From: Rhizobiales bacterium CCH3-A5
Lineage (GTDB): Bacteria > Pseudomonadota > Alphaproteobacteria > Rhizobiales > Beijerinckiaceae
NCBI GenBank assembly: GCA_001556025.1
Contig: LSIB01000189.1
Span: forward strand, 1-6,738
Reading direction: 5' to 3'
Length of the DNA stretch: 6,738 nucleotides
The translations under genes were made by a program, and so were the position numbers. The notes under the pieces were generated by a model. It ran no database searches. It was not told the DNA's origin and saw only the letters and a program-made list of their open reading frames with translations. Below, piece after piece: positions 5,543 to 6,738 of this stretch (positions within the stretch are counted from its first letter, which is position 1; each line of letters starts with the position of its first letter).

Positions 5543-5737
5543 TTGAGCGAGTTCGAAACGTGCGTTGCATCGGCACGGACTTTGATCCTGCCGCACATGT
5601 CAGTTGATCCGAGGTACGATCAGTGGTATCAGGATCGGCTCGCCAAGATCGTGCTCGCCCATTTCATGGTTAGGAACCCGCCCAACGAGGCTTGCGCAAA
5701 AGCGGCGGCCGAAAAATCTCTGCCTAGAAAGCTATGA
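5543..5737 (+). CDS. Doubtful small hypothetical protein
   Basis: A 64-codon frame runs from TTG 5543 to TGA 5735-5737, with an internal ATG at 5597 that would give 46 residues (MSVDPRYDQWYQDRLAKIVL, then AHFMVRNPPNEACAKAAAEK). Neither start has a good ribosome binding site. I do not recognise the protein. The C-terminal part is charged and alanine-rich and could be real, perhaps the tail of a gene cut by the neighbouring IS3 element. It ends shortly before the stem-loops downstream of luxI and is convergent with it. Confidence 0.3.
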   Translation: MSEFETCVASARTLILPHMSVDPRYDQWYQDRLAKIVLAHFMVRNPPNEACAKAAAEKSLPRKL

Positions 5738-5781
5738 CGCAAAACTGATAACCCCCATTATGAAACCAAAATTCAAATAGC

Positions 5782-5796
5782 GGCGAAGTCCTCGCC
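5782..5796. terminator. Short stem-loop downstream of the small ORF
   Basis: GGCGA (5782-5786) pairs with TCGCC (5792-5796) around a five-base loop, followed on the + strand by AATTTAAAAT. It is short and the T-run is poor, so terminator activity is only possible. Confidence 0.3.
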
Positions 5797-5801
5797 AATT
5801 T

Positions 5802-5834
5802 AAAATCGCCATTCCCTCTGCCGAGGGCGATTTT
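5802..5834 (-). terminator. Likely terminator of the luxI gene (possibly bidirectional)
   Basis: AAAATCGCC (5802-5810) and GGCGATTTT (5826-5834) form a perfect 9-bp stem with a 15-base loop that can itself pair CTC with GAG. On the - strand the stem ends in TTTT followed by AAATT, as in a rho-independent terminator. It lies about 62 bases beyond the luxI stop. Because the stem is flanked by A and T runs on both strands, it could also stop + strand transcripts. Confidence 0.6.
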
Positions 5835-5866
5835 CGACTGGCGAGAGCACGATTAGAGGTCCTCAC

Positions 5867-5881
5867 TGGCGCGGAGCGCCA
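5867..5881. repeat. Compact stem-loop just after luxI
   Basis: TGGCGC (5867-5872) and GCGCCA (5876-5881) are perfect 6-bp arms around a GGA loop, 15 bases past the luxI stop. It has no T-run. It might stabilise the 3' end of the transcript. Confidence 0.4.
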
Positions 5882-5896
5882 ACTGCAGATCTTTGC

Positions 5897-6514
5897 TTAA
5901 TGGCGGGTGGCTAGCACTGGAGCAGCGAGTCCTCCGTTGGCGCGTATCGAAGCCAGCGCGGCATTTTCGACTGGCAACAGTCCGGCGACGGCGACGGTCA
6001 CCTCGAGTCTACGGGGTTTGCCGAGCCGATCCAGCGGCCAGCCCGCGCGCCGCAGAATTCTCTCCATGCGTACGTCGGTGACAGTCGCGATGGATCGCAG
6101 ATCACGAGCCCTCCCCCACTCCAGCATTCCAGCAAACAGCATGAAGGTGGCCTGCCTCAAACCTCCTTCGGTGATCGCGTCCGTGGCGGTTGTATCGACG
6201 CAGAAGCGAGAGCTTTCGGCAATCGAGTCGCAGTTCGGCGCGCTGCCGCCGTCGAGGAGCTCCGGGAACGTGTCGGCAAGCATGTTGGGCCCGGTGGTCG
6301 GAAGCAGACGGACGGAGCCCAGCACCGAATTTTTGTCCTTCACGATCAGATAACTGGCGTCGAGCGCGTCAAACCGATCCATTTCGAGGTCGCCAGTGAC
6401 CGAAACTGCCCATTCGAGTCGGTCCTTGAAAACCTTCCGTCTCAATCGGTGCATCCCCATCAACAGGCCTATATTCGCACCGCTATTGGCTCGATTCAGC
6501 TCCAAAACCTGCAT
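5897..6514 (-). CDS. LuxI-family acyl-homoserine-lactone synthase
   Basis: This is a predicted cytoplasmic enzyme that makes an N-acyl-homoserine-lactone quorum-sensing signal from SAM and an acyl carrier (acyl-ACP, or acyl-CoA in some members). From ATG 6514 it is 205 residues, the usual family length. The residues conserved across LuxI proteins fall almost exactly at their LuxI positions: R25, F29 and W35 in LRRKVFKDRLEW, E44, D46 and D49 in LEMDRFD, R69 in SVRLLP, F83 in DTFPELL, and E100 and R103 in AESSRF. The C-terminal part (RQATFMLFAGMLEWGR, TDVRMERILRRAGWP) matches the acyl-chain-binding half. An upstream ATG at 6568 would add 18 residues. I prefer 6514 because GGAG lies six bases before it and family members begin here. 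No luxR is visible in the window. Acyl-chain specificity cannot be read from the sequence. Confidence 0.92.
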   Translation of the reverse strand: MQVLELNRANSGANIGLLMGMHRLRRKVFKDRLEWAVSVTGDLEMDRFDALDASYLIVKDKNSVLGSVRLLPTTGPNMLADTFPELLDGGSAPNCDSIAESSRFCVDTTATDAITEGGLRQATFMLFAGMLEWGRARDLRSIATVTDVRMERILRRAGWPLDRLGKPRRLEVTVAVAGLLPVENAALASIRANGGLAAPVLATRH

Positions 6515-6520
6515 GACAAT

Positions 6521-6524
6521 CTCC
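6521..6524 (-). promoter_or_regulatory. Ribosome binding site of luxI (decides the start)
   Basis: On the - strand GGAG precedes ATG 6514 by six bases. No comparable site precedes the longer start at 6568, so the 205-residue form is preferred. Confidence 0.6.
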
Positions 6525-6550
6525 GGATCTCGAAAGTGGGCCGGTCTGGT

Positions 6551-6569
6551 AATTCCCGAATTGGGCAAT
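6551..6569. promoter_or_regulatory. Weak lux-box-like inverted repeat upstream of luxI
   Basis: A 19-base imperfect palindrome is centred on 6560: ATTCCC, then GAATT, then GGGCAAT. Six of nine symmetric pairs match, including CCC/GGG. It lies 37-55 bases upstream of the luxI start, where LuxR-type regulators often bind. The match is modest and could be chance. Confidence 0.28.
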
Positions 6570-6634
6570 CTTGAGCCGCAGATCAGGCGATATTCGCGTT
6601 ATGTGCGTCCCGGCTTCGCCGTGACCGGGCTCTA

Positions 6635-6659
6635 CTCGGGGCCAGGGCCCCTCCCCGAG
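6635..6659. repeat. GC-rich stem-loop upstream of luxI
   Basis: CTCGGGG (6635-6641) and CCCCGAG (6653-6659) are perfect 7-bp arms around an 11-base loop rich in G and C. It could end an upstream - strand transcript by structure, but no T-run follows on either strand. The rest of 6570-6738 shows no frame I recognise. Confidence 0.4.
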
Positions 6660-6738
6660 CCGCCGATTGGCGTCTCGGCCTTGCGGTGACATGGGGTAAC
6701 AGCGACCGCCGGCCTGACGCATGATCGTCATGGTGGCG

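Noticed and set aside
5907..6353. Long + strand frame of 148 codons
   Set aside because: It is antisense to luxI, whose conserved residues and ribosome binding site identify the - strand as coding.
6483..6731. Small - strand ORF upstream of luxI, considered as a possible luxR end or leader peptide
   Set aside because: It has no recognisable HTH or zinc-finger sequence, overlaps the luxI start out of frame, and looks like a GC-rich random frame.
1..6738. CRISPR arrays, tRNA or rRNA genes, origins, phage attachment sites
   Set aside because: No regularly spaced repeats, no tRNA cloverleaf-like segments and no rRNA signatures were seen on either strand by eye.

Overview
The window looks like a GC-rich accessory region of an alphaproteobacterium, probably in the Rhizobiales. 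The evidence is the codon use, a LuxI-type synthase, a Tat-like exported protein, and insertion sequences of IS3 and IS5/IS1182-like type. The genus cannot be fixed from the sequence alone. Most of the window is insertion-sequence (IS) debris around broken chromosomal genes. Only two cellular genes look intact: an exported 167-residue protein of unknown function and an acyl-homoserine-lactone synthase.

Layout: (1) 1-131 holds the last codons of an IS3-type transposase on the + strand. (2) 204-526 holds a 5'-truncated TFIIB-type zinc-ribbon protein on the - strand. (3) 527-1782 is one apparently complete IS3-family element with two overlapping genes, an intact DDE triad and matching terminal inverted repeats. 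It abuts broken genes on both sides and has no clear target duplication. (4) 1783-2226 is the C-terminal part of a SAM-dependent methyltransferase (+). (5) About 2244-2434 is a short unexplained protein remnant on the - strand. (6) 2432-3423 is a decayed IS5/IS1182-like transposase (+, copy A). (7) 3648-4151 is the intact exported protein. (8) About 4161-4285 is a decayed fragment resembling an Lrp/AsnC regulator (-). (9) 4352-4699 is a second fragment of the same IS5/IS1182-like element (+, copy B). (10) It is cut at about 4700 by a truncated IS3-family element on the - strand reaching to about 5480, with a visible -1 frameshift site. (11) About 5480-5896 is mostly non-coding, with one doubtful small ORF and three stem-loops. 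(12) 5897-6514 is the luxI-family gene (-). (13) 6515-6738 is its upstream region, with a weak lux-box-like repeat and a GC-rich hairpin.

Functionally, the only pathway visible is quorum-sensing signal synthesis. No luxR-type receptor is present in the window, although it could lie beyond 6738. No defence system, CRISPR array, RNA gene or obviously new biological system was found. The interest lies in the layered IS history: two same-orientation copies of one element flank the exported-protein gene, and an IS end now supplies the start codon of the truncated zinc-ribbon ORF.
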